Source: Kiritimatiellia bacterium (GTDB lineage: Bacteria > Verrucomicrobiota > Kiritimatiellia > RFP12 > UBA3636). Taken from it: a stretch of 33,439 bases of DNA. The first letter of the stretch is position 1. Each line of letters begins with the position of its first letter. Location: positions 1 to 33,439 of the forward strand of contig JAFUOX010000045.1 of NCBI GenBank assembly GCA_017481725.1, given 5' to 3'. Shown here in pieces: positions 1 to 7,052 of this stretch. Under the pieces are notes generated by a model. The model was not told the origin of the DNA, did not search any database, and saw nothing but the letters and a program-made list of their open reading frames with translations. A program made the position numbers and the translations under genes.

Positions 1-1770
1 GTCCAAATCCGTATTTTTAATTACCCAATTCTTGATTGTTGGATTAGATGAAAAGTATCCCTTACCACGCTCGGGTAATATGCCTGTACCATGAGCGCCG
101 TGAGCACTATCCAAATCAGCAATAACCAAACAAGAGATTCCCAACGTGTCAATCAGCGGTTTCAAATAATGCGCATACCGTCCGCCAATCTCTAAAACGG
201 AGATATAAGCATCATCCAACACTTCATACTTATTGAGAAAATAGGGCATAAACATTCTCTCGCCCGCACCCTCTATCAATATGGCAGCATCGGCAAAGAA
301 CAAATCACAATGAGTAGTTCTAAGATATCTTGTTACAAAACGAGATGTCTGTGTTGACACTCCAAATACATTAGACAAATTGATAACCACCGAAATTGGT
401 AATCCATCAGCACTCTTTGTTCTTCTAAAATAACGGAGATTAGCGAACTCACACTCCAATGCAATGCTACTTGAATGAGTTGAAACAATCATTTGAGTAG
501 AATAATCATTTTTGTTCTTCAATAATGGGTTGTTTCTTAAAATATCATACGCATTCTTGATAAACACTTGCTGAACCTGAACGTGCAAATGTGCTTCGGG
601 TTCTTCAATTAACACAAGATGAATAGGTTGTATGGCTTCGATTTCCTCTTCGTCTGCCTTGCGACGATCTCCGTTAATCCAAGAATCCCTAAAACTCATC
701 AATTTGAAAGACATAGAAATCAAATTTTGGTATCCCAAGCCGTTAAATTTTTCCGGTAGCTTGTACTTATTATCGCCATCTGAAAAAATCGGATATTTTA
801 CAACTGTATTATGGGATATGATATCACTTGTCTGTGTTTTGGCTTCGATCACAATTCCCGGATTATACTTGCCGGGGTAACCGAACTTTGCCAACTCATC
901 CATAGCACTTTGAAAACGCTTAGAAATCTGCTTATCAAACACTTCCTTGGCTGCTTGCATTTCAGTTAGTGCTCGTATATCAGATGCAGACGGTTTACGC
1001 TCGGGATCTAATTGTTTATCATAGTAATCTCTTAACTGTGCGGACAGTAGATTACTTTCGATTGCAGAATCATTATCATCTTCGTTAGAGTCTTCAAGTC
1101 CTCGCTGCGCAGTTATGATATCTATTTTAATTAGTTTTTTAAACGGATCAAAATCTAATGGAGAATTATTATAAGGAGTTTCTTGTGGCGAAGCAATACT
1201 ATCTTTGGAAAGATCCACAAGCTTTGCGGGATCAAGAATATAAGCGTTCATAACAAAATGAGTTCTCATTTTGTTATGAAGATAGTCTGTAAAATTTAAC
1301 GGCCATAATTTAGCCTTATCAGATCTTGTCCGTGCCAACTTGTATGCGGGAACAAACTCTTGGAATAGTTCTTCTACGTCTTTCGGTTCATATATCAGTC
1401 TTATTCCAATCTTACCACTGCGCCACGAAAGTGTAGGCAGAATATTAGCTACATATCTTAGCTCATCTTCACGAACCTCGAGCCAAACATCTATGAAAGG
1501 ACAGATTTCCTTCCAATCTTCAATGCTCGGCGTGACGGGTGCTGCTTCATCAATATAACGCTCTCCCAAATGAGTAATAGCTGCCAAATTTGACAAAGTA
1601 AAATCTTCCACAACAAGTTGACGTTTCTTCAAAAACTTGACAAGCGCGAACATTGCCGATGTTTTTCCACTATTATTTGCGCCAACAAAAATAGTAGATT
1701 TAGGGCTTAAGTCAATTCTACAACTTTTTAATTTTCTAAAATTCTTAATTTCTACAAAGGCAATGTTCAT
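1..1770 (-). CDS. OLD-family ATP-dependent endonuclease (ABC ATPase + TOPRIM), 3' end beyond window
   Basis: The frame is open for 590 codons from ATG at 1770 to the left edge, so the C-terminus is missing. The N-terminus reads MNIAFVEIKNFRKLKS, and a Walker A motif GANNSGKT sits at about residues 30-37. A Walker B/signature region IEEPEAHLH lies near residue 388, followed by an STHSSS H-loop. The C-terminal part is TOPRIM-like: LIEGAGERMF near residue 495 supplies the glutamate, and IADLDSAHG near residue 551 supplies the DxD. This order (ATPase, then TOPRIM) defines OLD nucleases such as P2 Old and GajA of Gabija, which cut DNA in antiphage defence. It starts 12 nt after the S-subunit gene with GGAG upstream of the ATG, so it is probably the last known gene of the RM operon. 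Whether a GajB-like helicase follows cannot be seen. Confidence 0.9.
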   Translation of the reverse strand, partial: MNIAFVEIKNFRKLKSCRIDLSPKSTIFVGANNSGKTSAMFALVKFLKKRQLVVEDFTLSNLAAITHLGERYIDEAAPVTPSIEDWKEICPFIDVWLEVREDELRYVANILPTLSWRSGKIGIRLIYEPKDVEELFQEFVPAYKLARTRSDKAKLWPLNFTDYLHNKMRTHFVMNAYILDPAKLVDLSKDSIASPQETPYNNSPLDFDPFKKLIKIDIITAQRGLEDSNEDDNDSAIESNLLSAQLRDYYDKQLDPERKPSASDIRALTEMQAAKEVFDKQISKRFQSAMDELAKFGYPGKYNPGIVIEAKTQTSDIISHNTVVKYPIFSDGDNKYKLPEKFNGLGYQNLISMSFKLMSFRDSWINGDRRKADEEEIEAIQPIHLVLIEEPEAHLHVQVQQVFIKNAYDILRNNPLLKNKNDYSTQMIVSTHSSSIALECEFANLRYFRRTKSADGLPISVVINLSNVFGVSTQTSRFVTRYLRTTHCDLFFADAAILIEGAGERMFMPYFLNKYEVLDDAYISVLEIGGRYAHYLKPLIDTLGISCLVIADLDSAHGAHGTGILPERGKGYFSSNPTIKNWVIKNTDLD

Positions 1771-1782
1771 AAATGTTTTCTC

Positions 1783-2892
1783 CTATATTCTATCGCCGTA
1801 TGGTAATGATTTTATATAATTCTCCATAAATGTCCAATCGGGAACATATCCATTATCAGAAAACTTATGTGTTTCATCTACATAAGGTGCGCCATCATCA
1901 TTGTGAACAATTGGAAGTTTTAATTTAGTCGCTTTTATCCTATCCATCAAAAAGGCTCGTCCATAGGAATATTTATATTGTTCTTTTTTTAGAATAGATA
2001 AAACGAAAAGTGCACGCGCTTTATTTAGCCATTCGGCTCGTACAACTACCATGTGATCACCTGCAATAAACTTCTCATCTTGATAAAAGCAAGTTGCTGT
2101 CGTATCACCAATAGTAATTGCATTTGCTTCTTCAATAGTATCTCTATCGATATCGTTCATAGAAACTATCAATTCACACCCATTATCTTCTCCTGTCCTC
2201 GTTATATATCTTATAGATGATATGGTACTATTTGTTTCAGTTAAATCATCTTTATTATGCGCTTTTGCCTTATATATTTTTGAAATCAGCTTTCCAAATT
2301 CAAAATCTTTCCACTCTTCAATGTTTATTCTTTTTTCGCTTTTTGTGTTTTTTGTAGTTAGTGGAAGATGATGCAAGGTTTTTACATAACTCTCCATCCA
2401 TTGCCAATCAGGGACATAACCTTCATCTGAATATCTAAATGTACTGTCAATAACAGGGCTTCCATCTAAATTATATTGGACTGGTAATGATATTTTAATA
2501 AGTGGTAAATTAGCACAGCAATTACGCCCATAGGCAAACTTAAAAGATTCTTGGTTTAAAACACTCACGATAAACGAAAGTTGGTAAATGTTTAATATAT
2601 TGCAATCTTTGCAGACGAGCGCCTTAACACGAGTGGCAATATAAAAATCTTTCGCTTGAATAAAAGCCCAAAATTTTCCTCTGTCAGCAATACTTATTGA
2701 TTTTGTATGGTCAAAAAGTTTGCGGTCTGAAATTATTGAGGTATATGCAGCTATATTGTTATTTTCAGCACTGTTGCTTGCAATGGGAATATCTCCTTCT
2801 GTTATTTCTCCCATAATCAAGTCGCCACCAGTGTAAATATCAAACATTTTATCTATTTGAAATGGTTTCCAGTTAGCAACATCAAGTTTCAT
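1783..2892 (-). CDS. Restriction-modification specificity (S) subunit, two target-recognition domains
   Basis: This 369-residue protein has two homologous halves. Each begins with a W-K-x-F stretch (residues 8-18 and 194-204) and ends with a very similar block: SDEGYVPDW at 155-163 and SDNGYVPDW near 345-353, each followed by a MESYVK/MENYIK helix. The repeat spacing is about 190 residues. Two tandem TRDs joined by helical conserved regions is the S-subunit layout; each TRD would read one half of a bipartite site. The length and the partner gene fit the B subunit of BcgI-like type IIB enzymes, although a type I HsdS-like role is possible. The ATG overlaps the end of the upstream nuclease-methyltransferase gene by 11 bp, implying translational coupling. 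The recognition sequence cannot be read from the protein. Confidence 0.88.
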   Translation of the reverse strand: MKLDVANWKPFQIDKMFDIYTGGDLIMGEITEGDIPIASNSAENNNIAAYTSIISDRKLFDHTKSISIADRGKFWAFIQAKDFYIATRVKALVCKDCNILNIYQLSFIVSVLNQESFKFAYGRNCCANLPLIKISLPVQYNLDGSPVIDSTFRYSDEGYVPDWQWMESYVKTLHHLPLTTKNTKSEKRINIEEWKDFEFGKLISKIYKAKAHNKDDLTETNSTISSIRYITRTGEDNGCELIVSMNDIDRDTIEEANAITIGDTTATCFYQDEKFIAGDHMVVVRAEWLNKARALFVLSILKKEQYKYSYGRAFLMDRIKATKLKLPIVHNDDGAPYVDETHKFSDNGYVPDWTFMENYIKSLPYGDRI

Positions 2893-4807
2893 ATATTTTA
2901 CCCTCCTTCATCAAGTAAGCAAGGTAATTATTCAATGTTTGTTGGAAATCCGCTTCGGAAAGTTTATTATAGTCTGTTTTCATATAAGCTTCACAGAGCC
3001 ATTCTGATTCACTACTAACGATAGCGGTAGAGGATTTTCCATCTATAGCTTTTTTGTTATTAAATAAATACAGCCACTCCTCCTCTACTGCTTTCCATTT
3101 GGAATTATTATTTTCATCGAATTGCTCGATTCTTCCAAGATTCTTTTTCTTCTTAAACCCATCATCTTTACAATAGCCAAAAAATGTTTCGTTTACAGTG
3201 CCGTCTGCTTTTTTGTGAGGCTTTCCTAATGTGAACAACATACAACAGGCAGAAGCCGAGGCTCCTGGATAAAAAATTTCATTTGGAAGCGTAAATACTG
3301 CTTCAAGAGTATTATTCTTAAGCATTTCAAATTTTTCGTTTTCGATTATATCACTTGTGCCAATAGCGGCGGATACAGGTAGCAAAACGGCAAGCTTAAC
3401 AGTTTTTATCGGCTCATTTTTGTTTTCGCGTTCTTTATTCATTTCTGCTATAACATCAGATAAATAATGAATAAAAACTAATCCCTTGGTAGGATCTTCT
3501 TTTCCGTCTTTTGCTTTGCCCCAGTCCTTTTTATATTTTTCGGGAATTCCAATGGGCTTCGCGTTATAAGGAGGATTCATCAAAACAATATCGGGGTTAG
3601 CATTCTTTATAAAGGATTTGCAATCAAAACAACTTCCAAATTTAATGTTAGAATTGCCATCACCATGGATAAGCATATTAGTGGTTGATAATCCATAGGC
3701 TTTTTCTTCATTCTCAATACCATAAATATGCTCTTTTTTTACAATCTCCTGTAAAGCCTTTGCTTCCTCTTCAGTTTTTCCAAGACTACAATCAGCCAAT
3801 GCTTTCACCATCGCCTGAACCAAAAACGAACCGCTACCGCAGGTTATATCAAGGACACGCTTTGTCCTATCCACTTCTGTCAGTCTGCACATAAATTCTG
3901 TAATATGATCGGGAGTAAAAGCTTGGTTTTTATCAGCCTTGCCAGTATATTTGTTAAAAGCAATAAAGAAGAGATTTAAGATGTCTTGTCCTTCAGAGCT
4001 ATTAGTATCAATATATTGATAAATATCCATAAGGATAGTATCTAAAATTTTTATCCAATGCGCAATCGTAAGCTTTTTAACTTTTTGATCATTCAGAACA
4101 TTCTTTTGGAGCAATTCTATCTTTTTACCCTTGTTTTCAGAACCGTCAAGTAAACTCTCCAATGTAGATTCAATAGCTGCACGAATTTGTTTTTCATCCA
4201 TAACAGCCCAATGTGCATCAAGTTTTTTCTTGAGACTCTCGTCAATCTTCTTTGCTCTGAACTTTTCAACTAAATTTTTAAGATATAACAGAGTTGTTCC
4301 TACGAATTGACTGCGAAGTCTTTCGTCGATATCCATTTTATGAAGCAATTCGTTAAGATCATAGGTGTTCTTCAAAACTTTTTCTCTATCGTTTTGCTTA
4401 CTTACATCAAATAACTTCTCGTAATGTTCCATTGTATCGAGAACGCTTTCATCCGAGAGAACAAATTTATCCTCAACAAAAGATTTCCACACTTTTATTT
4501 TATCATTCTTGGTATTTGCAAGCATGCATATGATTTTCTTGTTCTTGTGCAAAGCACGCTCCTCTTCTACATATTCAGAGAGCTGCGCCGCGTCAGTACT
4601 CTTAAATGATGGCTTTGTTTCAACAAGTACAACGACATCGCCTTTTTCAAAACGAATATCCAATTTAAAATGTGCAATCGGACGACCCACAGCCTTTTCA
4701 AGTGCTGACTTTGAGCCTGCTTCTTGAACATAACTATATTCGCCACCTTCAATATTGGCGGTCAAGTATTGCTTTCCTATTCTTTCTATCATATCATGAC
4801 GTGTCAT
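2882..4807 (-). CDS. Fused PD-(D/E)xK nuclease / N6-adenine DNA methyltransferase (BcgI A-like)
   Basis: The protein has 641 residues. Residues 1-130 resemble an HsdR_N/PD-(D/E)xK nuclease: LDIRFEKG with D50, then VVVLVETK with E63 and K65. A helical linker follows (about 140-290), then an N6-adenine methyltransferase of the N6_Mtase type: AFTPDHI near 296-302, SAM-binding motif I LDITCGSGSF at 319-328 and catalytic NPPY at 411-414. Cleavage and methylation are therefore in one chain, with a separate S subunit downstream. This is the architecture of the type IIB enzyme BcgI (A subunit of similar length), which cuts on both sides of its site. No helicase/translocase domain of type I HsdR is present. 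The start has AAGGAGAT just upstream. The function is inferred from domains; an exact subtype would need a REBASE comparison. Confidence 0.9.
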   Translation of the reverse strand: MTRHDMIERIGKQYLTANIEGGEYSYVQEAGSKSALEKAVGRPIAHFKLDIRFEKGDVVVLVETKPSFKSTDAAQLSEYVEEERALHKNKKIICMLANTKNDKIKVWKSFVEDKFVLSDESVLDTMEHYEKLFDVSKQNDREKVLKNTYDLNELLHKMDIDERLRSQFVGTTLLYLKNLVEKFRAKKIDESLKKKLDAHWAVMDEKQIRAAIESTLESLLDGSENKGKKIELLQKNVLNDQKVKKLTIAHWIKILDTILMDIYQYIDTNSSEGQDILNLFFIAFNKYTGKADKNQAFTPDHITEFMCRLTEVDRTKRVLDITCGSGSFLVQAMVKALADCSLGKTEEEAKALQEIVKKEHIYGIENEEKAYGLSTTNMLIHGDGNSNIKFGSCFDCKSFIKNANPDIVLMNPPYNAKPIGIPEKYKKDWGKAKDGKEDPTKGLVFIHYLSDVIAEMNKERENKNEPIKTVKLAVLLPVSAAIGTSDIIENEKFEMLKNNTLEAVFTLPNEIFYPGASASACCMLFTLGKPHKKADGTVNETFFGYCKDDGFKKKKNLGRIEQFDENNNSKWKAVEEEWLYLFNNKKAIDGKSSTAIVSSESEWLCEAYMKTDYNKLSEADFQQTLNNYLAYLMKEGKIYET

Positions 4808-4835
4808 TTTAAATCTCCTTTTGTTGCAGAATCCT

Positions 4836-4976
4836 TTACACCCTTGCCTTTACCATCGACGCCCCCACCGTGTTCTTTCCCTTACCGTATTCCCGCCACT
4901 CCGTCGTCGCCTTGCGGATTTATTCGAGAAGACCGGGAATGACCTCTGCGCCCATTTTCGCGGCGGCAAAAGATTG
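4836..4976 (-). pseudogene. Possible degraded small ORF in a GC-rich spacer
   Basis: This 183-bp gap between the YhcG-like gene and the RM gene is visibly more GC-rich than its neighbours. One minus frame reads 18 sense codons ending MGAEVIPGLLE, a TAA stop at 4920-4922, then 27 sense codons ending GASMVKARV before a TAA at 4836-4838. Changing the internal TAA to AAA would give a continuous basic peptide of about 46 residues. I do not recognise a family. It may be a nonsense-interrupted small gene or chance coding in a transferred spacer. Confidence 0.25.
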
Positions 4977-4990
4977 TCAATTTAGGTTTT

Positions 4991-6157
4991 TCATTTTGCA
5001 CCCCCAACAGCAGATTCAATATCGGCAACACTAGGCAGATCGCTTACAATTTCATTCGGAAGTATTTCACTAATGCGGTATTCTGACACACCGATAGGCT
5101 GCTGTGATGATTCCAACGCCCACTTAACCATCGTATTGTCCTTTGTCTTGCAAACAAGAAGCCCAATCGTCGGTTCGTGATTCGACTTTTTGAGTAGATG
5201 ATTCACCGCCGAGACATAAAGACCAAGCTGACCTAAATGCTCCTCCTTGAATTCTGTAACCTTGACCTCCACAACAACATAACGGTTGAGATTCATGTGA
5301 AAGAAAAGCAAATCAACAAACCTTTCTTTCGTCCCGATTTCCAACCGATATTCGCGTCCAACAAGCATGAAACCCTGACCAAGTTCCAAAAGGAACTTTT
5401 CGATATGTACCATCATTGCATTCTTTAGTTCCATCTCGCGATACTTAGGCGTAAGTGCTATGAAGTCGAAACAGTAAGGGTCTTTCGTAATTTCTTGCGC
5501 AAGATCGCTATCGGGTTCAGGGAGTGCAACAGCAAAGTTCGACACCGCCTTGCCCTGCCTTTCGTGCAATTTAGTGTCTAGGAAGTTCAAGAGCACCGCC
5601 CGACTCCAACCTTTCTTCACCGTCTCGCGGACATAAAACATAGCATTGTCTGGCTCATTTCGAAACTTGTCGATCAGTAATTTATGATGCCCCCAAGGGA
5701 CACGAAAAATAAGATGTTCCAATTTAATCTCATCCTGGCGAGGGAATATATCCACAAGTTGTGGACTTGCTGTTAAAGCCATTTTTGCCCCAGCTTGGGG
5801 CGAAGATATATCCTCAGTATTTAATTTTGCCTCAACTTGGGGCAAAATTAAAAATTTAGCATATAACTCGAAGAAACCTCGCATATAATATAGATTTCTT
5901 GGAGAAAAGCAATCTGCCATCGGCATTTTCGTCTTTAAATCAAGGCTAACTCTTTTCAAAAATCCATTACCCCACGGTTGATCCTTCTCCATGAGGGATA
6001 GGTCGTGCCCTAATCCAAAGTAGAACTTCAGCATTTCGGTGTTGACTGCAACCGCTGCCTTGATTTGACTCTGCCGGTAACGCACAGAAAGTGATTCAAT
6101 CCATGACGCATAGTTATCAGCTTTGAATTCTTTTATATTGCTTGCTCCATTCATCAT
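4991..6157 (-). CDS. YhcG/DUF1016-family PD-(D/E)xK nuclease
   Basis: This 388-residue protein has the two-part DUF1016 layout. The N-terminal DUF1016_N helical region (about 15-110) includes YRQSQIKAAVAVNTEML and SPRNLYYMRGFF. The C-terminal part carries the family hallmark PWGHHKLLIDK, then GWSRAVLLNFL, and a PD-(D/E)xK core, RFVDLLFFH followed by VVVEVKV (D...ExK). Such genes are common beside restriction-modification systems and in defence islands; their individual roles are mostly unproven. A linker near residues 105-130 contains two related PQ-x-x-A-K segments encoded by palindromic DNA (see findings). The start could be the first or second of two adjacent ATGs; AGAGGA lies just upstream of both. 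It begins about 40 nt after the XRE gene and is likely co-transcribed with it. Confidence 0.88.
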   Translation of the reverse strand: MMNGASNIKEFKADNYASWIESLSVRYRQSQIKAAVAVNTEMLKFYFGLGHDLSLMEKDQPWGNGFLKRVSLDLKTKMPMADCFSPRNLYYMRGFFELYAKFLILPQVEAKLNTEDISSPQAGAKMALTASPQLVDIFPRQDEIKLEHLIFRVPWGHHKLLIDKFRNEPDNAMFYVRETVKKGWSRAVLLNFLDTKLHERQGKAVSNFAVALPEPDSDLAQEITKDPYCFDFIALTPKYREMELKNAMMVHIEKFLLELGQGFMLVGREYRLEIGTKERFVDLLFFHMNLNRYVVVEVKVTEFKEEHLGQLGLYVSAVNHLLKKSNHEPTIGLLVCKTKDNTMVKWALESSQQPIGVSEYRISEILPNEIVSDLPSVADIESAVGGAK

Positions 6158-6196
6158 ATTTCCTCTCTTACTTCTGCGATATATATTGCCCCATGA

Positions 6197-6442
6197 TTAA
6201 ACCCTCTCATTGGGAACGATAGTCTTCACAGAATTAGATTCTGCCATTTCCATAATATCTGCAACATCGCAATCAAGCGCATTACAAATCTGAATAATAG
6301 CTCGCGTATTAACCGTCTGGCATTTGGCTAACTTTGTTATCGTAGCAGATGAAATTCCAGTAATGCGTTGCAACTCAACTTTATTGAGTTCTCTATCGAT
6401 TAAAAGCTTCCAGAGTTTTTTATAACTTAGTACTCGTTCCAT
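6197..6442 (-). CDS. Small XRE-family (Cro/C1-type) HTH regulator
   Basis: From ATG at 6442 this gene encodes 81 residues beginning MERVLSYKKLWKLLID, typical of a single-domain Cro/C1 HTH family. The recognition region is KVELQRITGISSATITKLAK, followed by NTRAIIQICNALDCDVADIM. I prefer 6442 over an upstream TTG at 6484 because GAGGA sits 7 nt before the ATG and the family normally starts with this M-x-x-x-SY-x-KLW segment. It is the first gene of the defence cassette and probably controls it, as C-proteins and XRE repressors do for many RM operons. Its operator is not evident. Confidence 0.85.
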   Translation of the reverse strand: MERVLSYKKLWKLLIDRELNKVELQRITGISSATITKLAKCQTVNTRAIIQICNALDCDVADIMEMAESNSVKTIVPNERV

Positions 6443-6504
6443 TACACATTCCTCAACATAGGCTTTTATAATATCTTCTTGCAATCCATATGTTTTGTTT
6501 TTCT

Positions 6505-6534
6505 ATTCTATCACTTAAAGCCCTAAAAAAGCAA
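6505..6534 (-). promoter_or_regulatory. Candidate promoter of the defence operon
   Basis: On the minus strand, TTGCTT (6529-6534) and TAGAAT (6505-6510) are separated by 18 bp. This places a start of transcription about 55 nt upstream of the XRE ATG. Similarity to sigma-70 consensus is moderate. Confidence 0.45.
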
Positions 6535-6890
6535 TATTAATTCTTGCGTTTCTAAAGATTTTTCTATCAAAGCTATTTATTAGCTGATCCCGACAAACTA
6601 GTGCTGTTTCGCCCTGAACGGCATCAAATGCACCTTATCAGCGATGGCTATTGCCTTTGAAACATTTGGGGTTTCTTACAAGCAGAACAACCTCCTCTCA
6701 GAGACTCTCTCTGTTTGCTCTTCTAAAATGGCGGTGAGAGAGGTATTCGCCACGTCAAGTTATTTTAATAAGTAGCTAACTTTTAGTAAGTTATAAAGCG
6801 AACTAATGGTTGCTTGTGGTTTATGGTATTTTTATTTTAACTGCTAATGGATAAAAAAGTATAGATTTATCAGCTAATGGGGAGTAGTGC
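6535..6890. other. Gene-free boundary between defence cassette and adhE
   Basis: I see no convincing gene here. The minus strand has a short stop-bounded peptide (about 6595-6670, including AIAIADKVHLMPF) of 25 residues that may be a remnant. A purine-rich stretch with several GAGAG/CTCTC blocks lies at 6690-6745, overlapping a tRNA-like 3' fragment. The rest is AT-rich and presumably holds upstream control DNA for adhE. Confidence 0.5.
6729..6749 (-). other. tRNA-Ser 3'-end-like fragment (possible attachment site remnant)
   Basis: The minus strand reads CGAATACC, then CTCTCTCACCGCCA. This matches the form of a bacterial tRNA-Ser 3' end: T-loop CGAAT, T-stem, acceptor strand ending CTCACC, discriminator G, then CCA. 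The tRNA 5' half is not found in the following 120 nt, and the T-stem partner GACGT pairs imperfectly. It is therefore not a functional tRNA gene. A tRNA 3' end at the outer edge of a defence cassette is what integrase-mediated insertion leaves behind. Confidence 0.4.
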
Positions 6891-6903
6891 GATATTTAAT
6901 ATC
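6891..6903. promoter_or_regulatory. 13-bp palindrome upstream of adhE promoter
   Basis: GATATT-T-AATATC is a perfect inverted repeat about 70 bp upstream of the adhE -35 box. It could be a binding site for an adhE regulator, but it does not match the Rex operator consensus I know. Confidence 0.3.
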
Positions 6904-6970
6904 CCATAAAACAAGGGGTTTTTAATCAAAAATAAATCAGTATTTTTTTATCTATTTGTGCGTTTTTGTA

Positions 6971-6999
6971 TTGATTTAGATTAATTTCAGTGCTATACT
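6971..6999 (+). promoter_or_regulatory. adhE promoter
   Basis: TTGATT (6971-6976) and TATACT (6994-6999) have a 17-bp spacer, and TGC directly before the -10 forms an extended -10. The start of transcription should fall near 7006, leaving a leader of about 47 nt before ATG 7053. Confidence 0.75.
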
Positions 7000-7052
7000 A
7001 TCGGCTCTTTTTAAAAGTTAAAGCGATAAATCCCATAACAAGGGGGTACACC

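Noticed and set aside
2882..4807. Classical type I HsdM
   Set aside because: A nuclease domain is fused at the N-terminus and no HsdR translocase is in the cassette; BcgI-like type IIB fits better.
6595..6670. Small minus-strand gene containing AIAIADKVHLMPF
   Set aside because: It is only 25 codons between stops with no start codon or ribosome binding site; at most a remnant.
6729..6830. Intact tRNA-Ser gene
   Set aside because: Only the 3' end resembles a tRNA; no matching 5' acceptor strand, D-arm or anticodon arm is found in the adjacent 120 nt.
6990..7052. N-terminal extension of AdhE starting at 6990
   Set aside because: The start would lie upstream of the -10 box of the adhE promoter; ATG 7053 has a good ribosome binding site and fits the family N-terminus.
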